From Cristatella mucedo (lineage: Eukaryota; Bryozoa; Phylactolaemata; Cristatellidae), in contig WPIO01000039.1 in the NCBI GenBank assembly GCA_009760855.2, forward strand, positions 3,122,501 through 3,186,500: DNA of 64,000 nt, in the 5' to 3' direction. Position numbers and translations under genes: made by a program. The notes under the pieces are model-generated. The model was not told the DNA's origin. It ran no database searches and worked only from the letters and a program-made list of their open reading frames with translations. Position 1 is the stretch's first letter; each line of letters opens with the position of its first letter. This document shows, in pieces, positions 52,650 to 63,385 of this stretch.

Positions 52650-53275
52650 AATAATAATGAAATATTTGTATAACATCATAAGAAAACTGAATGTCTTTAT
52701 AGGCACTACACATACGCTGAAAGGGAAGCATGAATGTTAATCGCTTAGTGATAATACGCACCGTGTCAGCACGCATGAGCATGCAAAGGAAAGTTCACAT
52801 GGACCCGGCGAATGCTGCCACGAACGGATAGGTTTTAAGATTCATTTTAACGGTCGTCAAGTCGGTGGATGTAGTGACTTCACATGGACCCGGTAAATGC
52901 TGCCGCGAACGGATAGGTTGTAAGATTCCTTTTAATTGTCTTCAAGTCGGTGGATGTAGTGACTTCATTCGAGAGTGAGGTTCCAGCTTTGGGAGCATAC
53001 AAACTGAAGGCACGGTCTCTCCAAAGGATTTGATGTTGGTTCGAGGCACAGCTAAGCGATTAGAGTCAGAAGAGCTGGTGGAACGTTGCCTAGCGTGATT
53101 TGGAAGTAAATCGGATAGGTAGGCTAGAGTAAAGAGAGAAGGGACCTAAGTTTGAGTGGCAAAATCTTAAGGTCGAAGCTCTGCCCTGTCTAAGAAGGCC
53201 TGACATGTGTGATGTAACGTTGCTGAAAGTTGAGCCGACTTGGCTGTGGAGCTGATGTGATCATCTAGGGAAAGG
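52650..53275 (-). mobile_element. LINE-B 3' end with internal duplication
   Basis: It starts AATAATAATGAAATATTTGT, then TATAGGCACTACACATACGC, continues through the reversed 3' UTR (CACCGTGTCAGCACGCATGA) and the ORF end (GCTTTGGGAGCATACAAACT, AAAGGATTTGATGTTGGTTC). An 85-base block is duplicated in tandem at 52796-52965. Confidence 0.8.
52796..52965. repeat. 85-bp tandem duplication within LINE-B
   Basis: Two copies starting CACATGGACCCGG (52796 and 52881), each ending GTCGGTGGATGTAGTGACTT. They differ by several substitutions (for example GCGAATG against GTAAATG), so the duplication is not recent. Confidence 0.9.
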
Positions 53276-53654
53276 TAAATTTGGAATAGAGCACTCGGAT
53301 TTCGTGCAGCTGCTGCAGGGGAGATGCCGGAAGAGCCCATTTTGAGGGAATTGTTTACCAAATCTCTGAGTAACACTAGGTTTGCCAGATCGGTGCATCC
53401 AAGTGCGAATGGCAGCAATACCTAAAGCAACGGGATTGAGAGTTTGGCGTGCTGGAAGGCTGGGAGGGTTTAGAGCACAGGAAAGTAGCTCGCTGAACTT
53501 TTTTTAATTTAATTTGCAGAGTAGCGCCTCGCCCCATCAAGAGTGACAGTCGGAACTCTTTTATAACTTAATCGCTCCCCACCTCCTCCCTTCCTACTTC
53601 TCCCAATATAATAAGCAAGTTCTCGCCCCAGTAGCCTCTGGCGCAGGCCAAATT

Positions 53655-53810
53655 GAAGGACCTCTTATAATTAGTGTATGTATTGCATCTGCATAGCACG
53701 CTAAAAGAACTTTACCTCCATCCAGGAACTTCATATATGCCACCTGGCTCGAACACAAGTCGCTAGTCATTAAAAGCGAGCGTCTTACCCCTGGGCCAAA
53801 CCAGAGCGGT
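53655..53810 (-). mobile_element. SINE-1 copy, strongly decayed
   Basis: TGCATCTGCATAGCACGCTA, CTCCATCCAGGAACTTCATA, ACCTGGCTCGAACACAAGTC and TTACCCCTGGGCCAAACCAG keep the order of a reversed SINE-1, with the B box altered. Confidence 0.6.
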
Positions 53811-54148
53811 ATTGTACATCTTTTAAATGTCGTAACCCTATTCGTAGCTTGACTAAACCTTTGCAAGCACTTTTCCTATTTAATCTGGAATTATGTAATA
53901 TTGAATACTAGTCCTTATGAGGTATACGGGAATTTGCCAGCTACTACTCCTTTGAAGCTGCTCTTTTGTTTCAGATGGACGAACACTCGCTATTGTATAG
54001 TGTTTACTTGCAGAGCAACCACTTTCAAGAAACTGCCAAGTTGGCGGGGAACGGGAAATGCGATGGGGCGTCATTGTTAGTATATAATGCCAGTAGAAGA
54101 ATTGAAACACCTTATTAACGTAACCCTGTTCATTCACACCGTGCCCAG

Positions 54149-54257
54149 TTCAACCAATGCACCGGCGCCCACGCCGTCGTTTTCTGCATAGCGAGCCAGA
54201 TCTTCACATTGCTAAAAGAGCTGGACTCCGGAGATCAGAATTGCTATATCCGAGGAG
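54149..54257 (+). CDS. Possible upstream exon of the PTB-domain gene
   Basis: Acceptor ATTCACACCGTGCCCAG, reading FNQCTGAHAVVFCIASQIFT and LLKELDSGDQNCYIRG, donor GTAAGC in phase 1. The amphipathic helix could be the first helix of a PTB fold, but the order of the following exon does not make that certain. Confidence 0.55.
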
Positions 54258-57200
54258 GTAAGCTCTACAGAACAGCTCTAGATAAATGCAAGACTAGCTT
54301 GAAAGTTAACTCGTAGTGACCCCGCACGCGCTTACCAACCTTGGATACTTTAACTTGTTTATGGAATTAAGGTTTAAAAAAATGCTTTGAAAGTTGTCTC
54401 GAAGCTGTCTTCCATTTATCAACCGGTTCTCTGATATGGAAGTCAGTTCAGCTAGGACGTACTAATTCAAAAATAATCGACACAAATTAATGGTAAAATG
54501 TGTTATTTTTGCTTGTATACATTTTTTCTACAGTGTGTTTGTTTTCAATGGTAATTTCTCGCTGTGTATGGGCTGCTGAAGGAGCTACGCAGTGCCATTG
54601 TTTTACGCACCGACACTTCAGAGCAGGGCCCATTGTTTAGACTTTAGTGAACAAGCTTTGTCCTTTCCCATTACTTCAAGAAATGAGTTTATTGAAAGCA
54701 AAAAAGACTATTGAGCAGCAAGATGTTAACGAGTTCAGGCTCAAGAAAGAGAAATATCTAGAAAGAAAGAAGCAGCAGAAAGAATTACATGATATTCCTA
54801 CCGAAGCAGAAAATACTCCATCCGAAGTTCCTATTCCCGCAAACATTGCACCAGAAATTCTAAGTGGAATAGACATAAAAGACGCGCGCACTCTCTATGG
54901 CGAGGTCAGAAGCGCACCAGCGTTACTATCTGTTGTGACACTTTTTTCACAGGTTGCCCTAGTTTATCATATCTGCGATCGTGCGAGTCTCTTTTGGTAT
55001 TACTGCTTGGTTTCATTCGGAGAAACAAAAACTCCAAATTGTGATTTCTGAAATTTATTGTGGCATTTTTAGCTAATGATTGCCTGTGATAGAATTTGTT
55101 TGCATGATGGTATTTTCTTTGCCAGAATATTTAAAACCATTAATTTTTCAATCTACAGTAAGATAATTTTCTAAAATAATAACTGGAGATGCTACAGGGA
55201 TTTTTGGTGCTTTTTTCATCGAAGAGTAACAGCAATAACAAAATAGGTATTCATTTTCCATCGAATTTCATAGTACTATTTAGTATCGGTATAATCCTAG
55301 GATTTCTTTGGCTATGTAACACTGTTTTATAAATGTTAGCTACTATTTTTGCTGAGGGTCAAAGCAATAGTGTTGTACTTTACTGTAACATTTGCAAGCG
55401 CATGCATTAATAAATTACTAATCGTACTTATGTTGACAGAACATTCTGGCAGCGTGGGTTTGGTTTGCATTTTTTCTCCAGCGTTTTCTAGATACGAGTT
55501 GGCTTTTTGGCGATTTCTCTTACTTTCATTCGTACATAATGGTTATTTGTGACTTTTTGAAGGCAACAAATGTTGACTTGCCCCTAAGAACAAATAGCTT
55601 CCGTCGCGAACGTGGCAGCAAAGCTGCCGATATACTCTTTTAAGGGCCCACGCGAACACATATTTGTTCTGTGTGCTTTGACTGCTTACATCTATAAGAT
55701 TCAGTGCATGTTAGTGACCAGGGTTCCTACTAAACAGTGGAACTGAATGCCTTCTTGTGTATTCGTGTATGCTTGTCTGCGCATGATACATAAGTGCTTT
55801 TAAATGCTCGTCTAAGAATTAAATCTTACTCGTCATTGACTCTTGGTTATTGCTTCTCTTGCAAAGAGTTCTAAAGCACCGGTACAGAAATTCCGTTCAC
55901 GTGGGGCGCTATAAAAAACTCCTTCTTATACTACTATTAGTACCACGAGCTGCAGGGCCTGCAGAGAAATATTTACAGTTCTAAATACTATTAACTAAGT
56001 TAAAACTTATTTTATAATGTTATTTAAATACAATATGGTAAACAAATAACCAAAATCAAAGTATCGTATAGAGACGCAATACAATATATTGAAAATAAAG
56101 CGTTTGTTATTTTAAACTAGATATTTCTAAATACTTGCATAGTTAACACGGTTAATGGTACTCTTAAGTAGCGTGTATATAGAGATAAGCAAGCACGCTA
56201 GTTAAACGTGTGATACAACGCCAGCGACAACAGCGGTGCCAGATTTGAACTCACTAGGTGAAAGCTCGGTTCAATTAAGGTGCTCGCACTTCACGGCCCA
56301 GGACGTGGGTTCGAGTCCTGCAGCAGGCAATTCTTTACAGTCCACTGAGTGGGGGCAGTCACAGCCACTCAAGCTCTTCTGCTGCTAAGTAAAGAATGCA
56401 ATTAAAACCAGCAGATTTTTACTTTACATTTTTACTTTATAATTATACTTTTTGCTGTTTGCATGTATTCCAAGTAACAATTACCACATCAGTCCAGGTG
56501 AAATGTGCAGAGCATTTTACATTTGACCGCCTGTGTGTTGTATGTGTTGTTCTGATGATAAACGTTATTAATTTGTGAAAAATCTCACTCTGTGACCTCA
56601 ACGTGCAGTAAGATTAAGACTCACTCGTTGTAACTATTTACTTGCAATGCGCTAACACGTAGGCGCGCTGTTCGGGACGTAATAATGACAAAATCTAGTA
56701 CAGCTTTAGTTCGAACAATTTTTAGTACATCGGCTCTTTTTCTGTTGCTGGTACAAATCAACAATGTCGCATCGAGCAAGCAAGACGCCAATTAGGAACC
56801 ATGCAGGTAAGCGTGTGCAAAATGGATGAATCGCTGGGTTGTTGCTCAGTAGTAAGGTGATCGCAATCGGGTCTGCACGCGTGCGCGAGTGTGTGCGCGT
56901 GTGCGGAGCCCATATATTCCTGTATGCATAGGCCTGCATATAAGCTATACGTGCGTGCACACACTTGTGCATGCATGCATATCAGTGCGTAACTCCAAAA
57001 TGCCACTGGGAATAAGCGTTTACGAAGCCTGAGAGAATTGTAAAGCTCGCTCAAGGCCCACGCGTCTACAAAACTTGTACGGTTTGAAAAAGGCAGCTTA
57101 ATTTCACAAAAAAAAGAGAGAAGGGGAAGAGCATGGTGGAGTCAAGAGCGAAACGTATGAAGAAAATCGCAGAAAAGTAGCAGTGTAGGAGGTCGGCGGG

Positions 57201-60200
57201 AAATGCGCTCTCGTCGTCAGCAGCAGCTGGAGAGAAGATATCGTCATTCGTAAAAATAGTGCCCACGAATTATGCATATTAAAACCCGTCTCGGTCCAAA
57301 AGTCTTGAAACGAAGGAAGAGTGTATTTCTTGTCCTGAAATGCACCCGGTTGGAACGAAGAGGCTGAAACGGTGGCTATAGCATTGAGAGGAGTTCTTTT
57401 TTCCCCATCATTTTCTTTCGAGGAATTGGTGTCAACATCCAGATCAGAACGTCTGTAAGGCCGGCGACGAGTTCGCGAACCGGTGCTGCTGTCTTCCAAG
57501 GTCTCGAATCAGTGGCGGAGCCAGAACTTGTGTCTAGGGAGGCCAAGGGTGTGCCAACTTCTTTACTACCCAGGGGCGCGACCTGCGAGATGTTCAAGTG
57601 GCCGGCGCCAGACCTGTAGTTTAACGAGAGAGAAATTACAGCGTAAATCACTGCGTCTATTCGACTCGAACTCGGGGGCGGTCACTCATTGAGCGAAGAA
57701 ACTAGAGCACAGTTTCTTCTTCGCTCAATGGGGGTCGCAGAGCTTAGGAATAGGGGCCGCTCAGCGCCGCCCCGCTGTAGGGGGTGGGGGAAATGCCCCA
57801 CCCTGGCTCCGCCACTTTTTTGAATGATAAATAAATAAATCAATGCTAGCTGATTTAACTGCCACTTGTGTATATCAACAGAAGAGTCTTCATGGCCATC
57901 ATCGCCACTTGCAGCGGCGATAGAGATCGCGCGCCGCAGGATTTGAACCCACGATCTCGGGACCGAGATCGTGAAAAGCAACCGTCTTACCTGGTGTGCC
58001 ATCGCGGCTCGCCAAATAGTGTAAGGTAGCAGTCGTCGGGATAGAAATGATCGTCGCTGCCTTAAAGGGCTTAAATTAACCTCTCGGATGTAATGTATCT
58101 AATGTAATGTATCTCCGTCTGTAACTCCACAAAGTCATAAAGACCATGTCGGTGTTACGCAGGAGAGTTTTGTATAGCGCACTCACAGCCTAAGCGGCTT
58201 TCGGCACGCATTCGGTAGTCAACAGGCTTCGTTTCACGCAACAAAGAAAAAGTGGGAAGCATAGCAGAGTCAGGAGAGCAGTTGAGGTAGTGAGTAGCAT
58301 GGAAGTAGCAGCTCAGGACCGCTGAAAAGGATGTGCCATAGTCGGCAGCAGGAGAGTAGTCAACGTTGCGTAAGAATTGTGGAAGCGAGTTCCACAGTGT
58401 AGGACCTGCAGAGCTAAAGCTTCTGTCGCCAACGGTCTTTAAGCGGAGGAGTGGGACAGCTAATTTATTGTCCACACAGGACCCGAGGGCGCGAGCAGGC
58501 TGAAATTGACGGATAACGCTGTAAAGGTGAAGACAAGTGAGACAAGACCCTTGAGGAGCTCAACAAACGAGGGCATGGTTGCATGGCTGCACGATTCCAG
58601 ACCGTTACACGACACGACATTGGAGATTGAGTGTAACCGCACCGCAGAGTCTCGTCACTCAGAGCTGGATCATTTCTCTCAATCGCTCAGGTAGTACTTT
58701 GAAGTCGATAACGTCGACGAAATGTCGTAATGATTTACTTTAATAAGTTGAGCCGTATCGAAGAAGTGTCGTTACCACTATTATTCTCTATCAAGGATGT
58801 CACTATTTACAAGAAGTTATGCTTTGTTACTGGAATTGTGTCGCTTGAATTCAATTGGACATTTTCTTTGTAGAACATTCTTGTCCATATGCTCCACGAG
58901 CAGCGGTTTAGCGGCATTGTTTTCCAAAAATCTCTGACAAATAATAAAACAAAGGGAGACTGAGCACAATTCTGTAGAACTAGATCATCAAATCCGGTCT
59001 ATGACCGCTTGGTCTTTTCAAATCACGTTCTTGTGAATTTGTACTCACGTTGACTGAAAACACTACAGCGTCACGACCCAAGTTTCGCGTTTGAGTCCGG
59101 AAGCAGGCAATTTTCATTGACAGCTGCAAGCTGATTAAATCCGCTAAACCTGTTCCGCTGCTATTTCAATGAGACTTCTGAGCAAGCTTTTTTAGTTTTA
59201 GTTTACCGTTTTCTCCCAGGCGTAGTGTCTGGTTTCACCCTCTGGATGTTTAATGCTCGGCAACGCTAATGACATGAAAATTACTGCAATGCAAGCACGA
59301 AAGTGTATAGACTATCCACGTTGTGCTCACAATTGCAGTCCGAAAAATTGCAATTTCTGGAGCAGGTTATATTTTAATCCACAATGACCAAGGTCAACTT
59401 TGGATTTGATACCAATCAAGGTCACAGTATACATTTTGGCTTTCTAATTTCGACAGTAGTAGTATACCAGCATTCGCTAGTAAAGACAAAATTAAGCTGA
59501 TTACGTTCACAAGTAATGTGGTCAAAATAAATAGAGCCTGCATTTTTTCTGTCACTTTATCTGTAAATACTGGATTTACACATTTGTTCAGTTCTGTTAG
59601 ATCTGCTCATTATTAATAATTTTTTTAATCAATATACTACGTTCCAGAACATTTTGCAGAAAAAGCCAGTAATTTTGATCATGACTGAAGCTGGAATAAA
59701 AGTGTGCGACAAACGAGGACAGGTGAGGGCAAGGATCGCAGCTCAGGCAATCCCGTTAGGGTCAACGAACGGTCACAAGTGCGAATTCACACTGACAACT
59801 TGTTCGATTGCTGACTTCTTTACATCCAGAGTGGTTGCGATGAAACTTCCAAGTTGTTATCGCCCCCAAGAAATATTAGAGCTTTTCGGTTTTAGCAGTA
59901 AATAATAGAAAATCTTGTACCAAGTCTTTTTGGCTGAATGCTTTTTCAGGTGCTATTCATGGCTCATGCTCTTCGACGCATATCCCACGCCATGTATGAC
60001 AACGTCAGCAAAAGGTTTGCATTCCTGGCGAGGGAACCGAAAGGTCATATATTAATACAATATTGCCACGTTTTCGTCTCAAAGGATTCTGAAAAGGTGA
60101 GAAAATTCAATTATAAATGTGCGTTGGACGCACTTCTTTATTTTGAGTCCAATCGGGTAGGGCAATATCGAGTGACTCCTCAATCTATAAACGAATTTCT

Positions 60201-61404
60201 ATCCAGGCGCTTAACAAAGCACTACAGGAGAAGCAATTAAATCAGAAAGAATTAGTGACAATAAACGTATCATTCTTTGAAAAACATGCATAAGCAAGTG
60301 ATAACTAAGAGTTAATGAAAAAATTTATCATGTATAGATAAGCATTCAACCGCGTACAAGTATCGCGCTTAGACTAACATGCAAAAATGCACAAGAAGTC
60401 GAAGTCATATTGTTAGAAAAACCCACTATACACAGCACAGTAGCAATAAAACCAAGTTGAACCTCGCTACGTTTTTTGCTTGTCCATTTGACTCGCATTT
60501 GACCTTCAGCCGCTGCCATCGAGAAAAGGAGACAGAGATAGAAAACTGGGCAGAGACAAAGACACGAAAACAGAAGACCGCGCGGAAACCAACCTTCGCC
60601 GCTCACGAGAAACCGCGGAAATCAACGAGAAAGCGCGGAAATAAACCTTTGCCGCTCACGAGACCCCTCAATCCGTTCACCGTCAAGTGGCCAACTAATT
60701 TCATTGCGAGCGTAATGCCAATTGGGCTGAATCTAGCGCCGAGTTGAAAATTAGCAGCACTGCCTGAGTGAACATAAATCTAGCTTGACGCTACAGTGCT
60801 GCCCCAGTAGGTCAGACGGCGCTGCGGAAGAAGAAAGAATGCATCTCTCCTCGCGTCAGGATTTTAAGAAACAACTTCTTGCACCGGCTGCTAATATTAG
60901 CTGGCTACTCGTGCGACAATGAAAAGGCACAGCCTGGGCTGCTACCAGACCAATGAAATGCGCACCTCAGGATTCTGCGGCAGTCCTTCTTCCTCCTTTC
61001 GCCGGTGCGCAGAGAAGACTTATAACTAAATGTGCTGACGCATTCTTCCTTGAGTAACGATAGAAAATTCGTCACTTAGCAACTCGGCAGGCTTCTTGGC
61101 CGGCTCTAGTTTTTACGCCTATCATTGCAATCTTGCATCCGAATATAGGACAATGCGCGCGTCTTTGCTGTGATAGGCGCAGGAAATCTACAATATCCTA
61201 TGCAACATCTTTACGACGGATCTGGAGAAGAAGTCAAGCCAAGAGAAAAAAAAGGCTCTCGGCGACGTCCTGGAGGAGCAGCTTGAGGAACAGCGCCGTC
61301 TTTTCTTGGAAGTGCAACGGCGCGCCGAAATAGAGCTGCGGAAATCGGAGCAATGCCGAAAAAATGCTACCACCACCGCTACTGGCGTCAACCTAGCCAG
61401 TCAG
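54149..61404 (+). CDS. PTB-domain protein, SH2D5-like domain, partial (five exons)
   Basis: Exons 54149-54257, 54681-54904, 59648-59722, 59950-60096 and 61183-61404 all have AG/GT borders and join without phase conflict (259 codons). The last three give a phosphotyrosine-binding (PTB/PID) domain. They carry strand KKPVILIMTEAGIKV, VLFMAHALRRI (human SH2D5 has VLLMAHALRRI as I recall it), FAFLAREPKG, QYCHVF, and the closing helix EIYNILCNIF. A Glu/Lys/Arg-rich helix follows (LEEQLEEQRRLFLEVQRRAE). PTB domains bind NPxY peptides or phosphoinositides at membranes. The two upstream exons encode a helix (HAVVFCIASQIFTLLKEL) and a charged segment (FRLKKEKYLERKKQQKELHD). Whether they belong to the same transcript is uncertain: the 4.7-kb intron and weak donor GTCAGA leave room for missing exons. 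The first exon and the C-terminus are not found. No SH2 domain is visible, so orthology to SH2D5 is not claimed. Confidence 0.68.
54681..54904 (+). CDS. Possible coiled-coil exon of the PTB-domain gene
   Basis: Acceptor CTTTCCCATTACTTCAAG. The carried G completes Glu, then MSLLKAKKTIEQQDVNEFRL, KKEKYLERKKQQKELHDIPT, a Pro/Glu linker and SGIDIKDARTLYGE. The donor GTCAGA is weak. The ATG at 54683 could instead be a true start of a shorter transcript. Confidence 0.55.
54905..56265. other. Intronic stretch without recognised feature
   Basis: AT-rich sequence with no splice-bounded frame, SINE or LINE match that I can support. If the PTB gene model is right, this is part of its 4.7-kb intron. Confidence 0.45.
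56270..56400 (+). mobile_element. SINE-2 copy
   Basis: TTAAGGTGCTCGCACTTCAC, GGCCCAGGACGTGGGTTCGA, GTCCTGCAGCAGGCAATTCT, CACTCAAGCTCTTCTGCTGC, then AAGTAAAGAATGCAATTAAA. The B box is intact. Confidence 0.82.
57290..57505 (-). other. Unassigned minus-strand reading frame of coding-like composition
   Basis: A frame read from about 57505 down: ETLEDSSTGSRTRRRPYRRS, DLDVDTNSSKENDGEKRTPL, NAIATVSASSFQPGAFQDKK and YTLPSFQDFWTETG. The mix of charged, Ser/Thr and short conserved-looking motifs resembles a real exon of a nuclear protein. No clear donor or acceptor was found, and its upstream side is cut by the MITE at 57510. It could be an exon, a pseudogene or chance. Confidence 0.3.
57510..57817. 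mobile_element. MITE with CAGTGGCGGAGCCAG inverted ends
   Basis: Left end CAGTGGCGGAGCCAG, right end CTGGCTCCGCCACT plus one mismatched base. The flanks TCTCGAAT and TTTTGAAT agree at six of eight positions, as expected for a decayed hAT-type 8-base target duplication. Its interior contains a separate stem at 57687-57730. Confidence 0.78.
57687..57730. repeat. Hairpin inside the MITE
   Basis: CATTGAGCGAAGAAACT and AGTTTCTTCTTCGCTCAATG pair over 17 bases with a three-base bulge and a loop of seven (AGAGCAC). Together with the element's inverted ends this would fold into a nested structure if transcribed. Confidence 0.88.
57835..58015 (-). mobile_element. SINE-2 copy
   Basis: TAAATCAATGCTAGCTGATT, AACAGAAGAGTCTTCATGGC, CGCGCCGCAGGATTTGAACC, CACGATCTCGG and TCGTGAAAAGCAACCGTCTT follow SINE-2 in reverse. 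A 24-base palindrome (CACGATCTCGG, GA, CCGAGATCGTG) sits at 57950-57973. Confidence 0.8.
58083..58500 (-). mobile_element. LINE-A 3' end
   Basis: It begins with the reversed tail TGTAATGTATCTAATGTAAT and ATCTCCGTCTGTAACTCCAC. The minus strand then reads [72 protein letters not shown] and DNKLAVPLLRLKTVGDRSFS. It is the most intact LINE-A C-terminus here, with 106 codons open. From 58501 to 59647 nothing else was recognised. Confidence 0.92.
59648..59722 (+). CDS. PTB-domain exon a
   Basis: Acceptor ACGTTCCAG, 25 codons NILQKKPVILIMTEAGIKVC and DKRGQ, donor GTGAGG, phase 0 at both ends. These are the second and third strands of the PTB fold. Confidence 0.8.
59950..60096 (+). CDS. PTB-domain exon b
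   Basis: Acceptor GCTTTTTCAG, 49 codons: VLFMAHALRRISHAMYDNVS, KRFAFLAREPKGHILIQYCH, VFVSKDSEK; donor GTGAGA, phase 0. It covers the central strands with the family's typical HALRRIS, FAFLAR and YCHVF blocks. Confidence 0.88.
61183..61404 (+). CDS. PTB-domain exon c: closing helix and charged helix
   Basis: Acceptor GATAGGCGCAG, 74 codons in phase 0 beginning EIYNILCNIFTTDLEKKSSQ, the C-terminal helix of a PTB fold. A long Glu/Arg/Lys-rich helix follows, then NATTTATGVNLASQ and donor GTAGGT. It has no internal ATG, so a start-codon-based ORF search misses it. Confidence 0.78.
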
Positions 61405-62645
61405 GTAGGTCCGGCGCGCAAATAAGCGATTCGGAAAAGTTGCTTTAGCTAACTACAACCACACGCTACGCACCTCGCAGCTCACTTAGATTGGCAAGAC
61501 TTTAGCTATAACATTGGCTCGGTGCCAAATTTCGGGACGCGTTCTGCACTGTGCTACGTTCAGGGACATCTGTCGGCCAAATGCGAAATTTCTTCTGGTC
61601 AAATAAATTACTGCAGACTCGTGAAGTGATGACAACTTTCAGCTATGTTGGAGTATTATTAGCACACGCAGTTAATGAATTTATTCTCACAAAGCTTAGG
61701 CGACTCTGAAAGTTTTGTTTCAAAAAACGCTCAATAAAAGTGCCCTGCAATCTCAAGGCTTGTTTGACACTGGAGTCATTGATTCCAGGCATCTCCTGGA
61801 ATCCTGCGTAATATACATTTAAAAGTGACTAGATTTTCTTGGTAATCACTAGCATCAAAACTTATGCGTCATCGTAGTGTCAGGCAATGCTCTTTCTATA
61901 AACTAACCCTAGCGGTACTATTTTCAAATTTTCGAACACTGTTCACATTCGATCCACTGCATCCGCTTTGAAAACAGCAAGTCAGGTAAACGTCTTAGCA
62001 AACGTCAAGCGAAGCGAAAACTAGAAGCAGGAAATCGAGGTCGACCGACCCAGACAAGGAACTGGCACGACGGAAGCACGACTCTTTCGATTCAGTGAAC
62101 TTTAACTCGGAAAACGAGACTGAATTGACAGCCAAGCTGATGCACAGTATATATCAGCACTTCAGTGCTGTCACTGAAATTTACCTTGTAAGACGATTAA
62201 ATTTACGTTTGTCTCGTGGCACGTTAAATGTATTCTGACATTCCTAGTACAATCCTGAATAAATAAACCACAGCTGTTCCCTACTGCATCATTAAAATGG
62301 ACCTCGCTCTTGAATTTGATTGTATACTCTTTAGCAATTAATGCAAGTATACAAAAATGTTCTTCATGCTCGCGCTTTCTCAGCACGTTCACGAAAGGTT
62401 ATGGTATGTCAGCCATAATTCTAATGGCAAATACGGCAATATTAGCTTCCTAACAGCTTTTAATACATAATAACAAAACTGTTGAATCGATCGCTGAAAA
62501 GGTCGCAGTATACCACATCATAATTGAAGCCTTTACTAATTACAACATCAATATGCATTACTTAGCATTAGCATCATCAACTGCTTTTTCTGAGTACCTA
62601 GGCGATACTGTTTGCTTATCGAAATGTTGCTGCGATTTGTTTCAG

Positions 62646-62687
62646 GACGATTCGAAGGGAGACAAAGTCGCTGAAAATAAAGTGCAA
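62646..62687 (+). CDS. Possible 42-base exon of the PTB-domain gene
   Basis: Acceptor TTTGTTTCAG, 14 codons DDSKGDKVAENKVQ, donor GTATTC, phase 0, compatible with the exon ending at 61404. It is short and the donor is weak; offered only as a candidate. Nothing else coding was recognised from 61405 to 63234. Confidence 0.3.
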
Positions 62688-63234
62688 GTATTCTTTTATA
62701 GCGTATTTTTGCATCAGATCTTAATTAGCAATTTTTTTTAGATTAGGAGCTTAATCTATTCAAGATAGCGGCTCAGCTGCGTTTTGCTGAAATCTCGACG
62801 CATTGCCGTTAATATTGTGTTAGCACCGGCCTGCATTTTTTCCAAGTCAGTTTTTCAGATTATTTTCAGAACAGTACGCATCTATGAACATTGAAAATAT
62901 AGTAAGTACATTTTTCCGTACAAGCGTATGCATACCGAAAGTTTCGGACCTCCGCCATAAGTAGTAAATAGTACAATTTAAGATCTAGAATGGCGGAACC
63001 TTTATCGCTTCAATATTTAGACTCTTGCTTTCACGTTACTAAGTTTAACTTGCATGTAATTCCCAAAATATTCTCGGAATAGTCCTCGCCCTAAACCCAT
63101 CTAGAAGTTTTTGTTGCGGCTTGCTACGCCTTGGCCTTGCCGGAACCGACTAATCATAAGGGATGTTGAAGGGGCGTGTCTCTATACAGGACCTGCCGGG
63201 CAGCTTTAAGGGGGGCTGTAATGGGCTCAATATA

Positions 63235-63385
63235 ATAAAAATATAATTCATTTGTAAAGCACCCTAAGAGAATTTAATCTCTATTCAAGCGCTTCACATA
63301 CGCCGCGGGGCTCGAGCCCACGACCAAGGTCATCAAATGCATTCACGTGGACCTCGGTCGTTTAAGGCGAGCGCTTGAATAACTT
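63235..63385 (-). mobile_element. SINE-1 copy, long subfamily
   Basis: AATTCATTTGTAAAGCACCC, TAATCTCTATTCAAGCGCTT, CGGGGCTCGAGCCCACGACC, then AAATGCATTCACGTGGACCT and TTTAAGGCGAGCGCTTGAAT. It carries the extra GTGAATGCATTTGATGACC segment. Nothing was recognised from 63386 to 64000. Confidence 0.83.
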
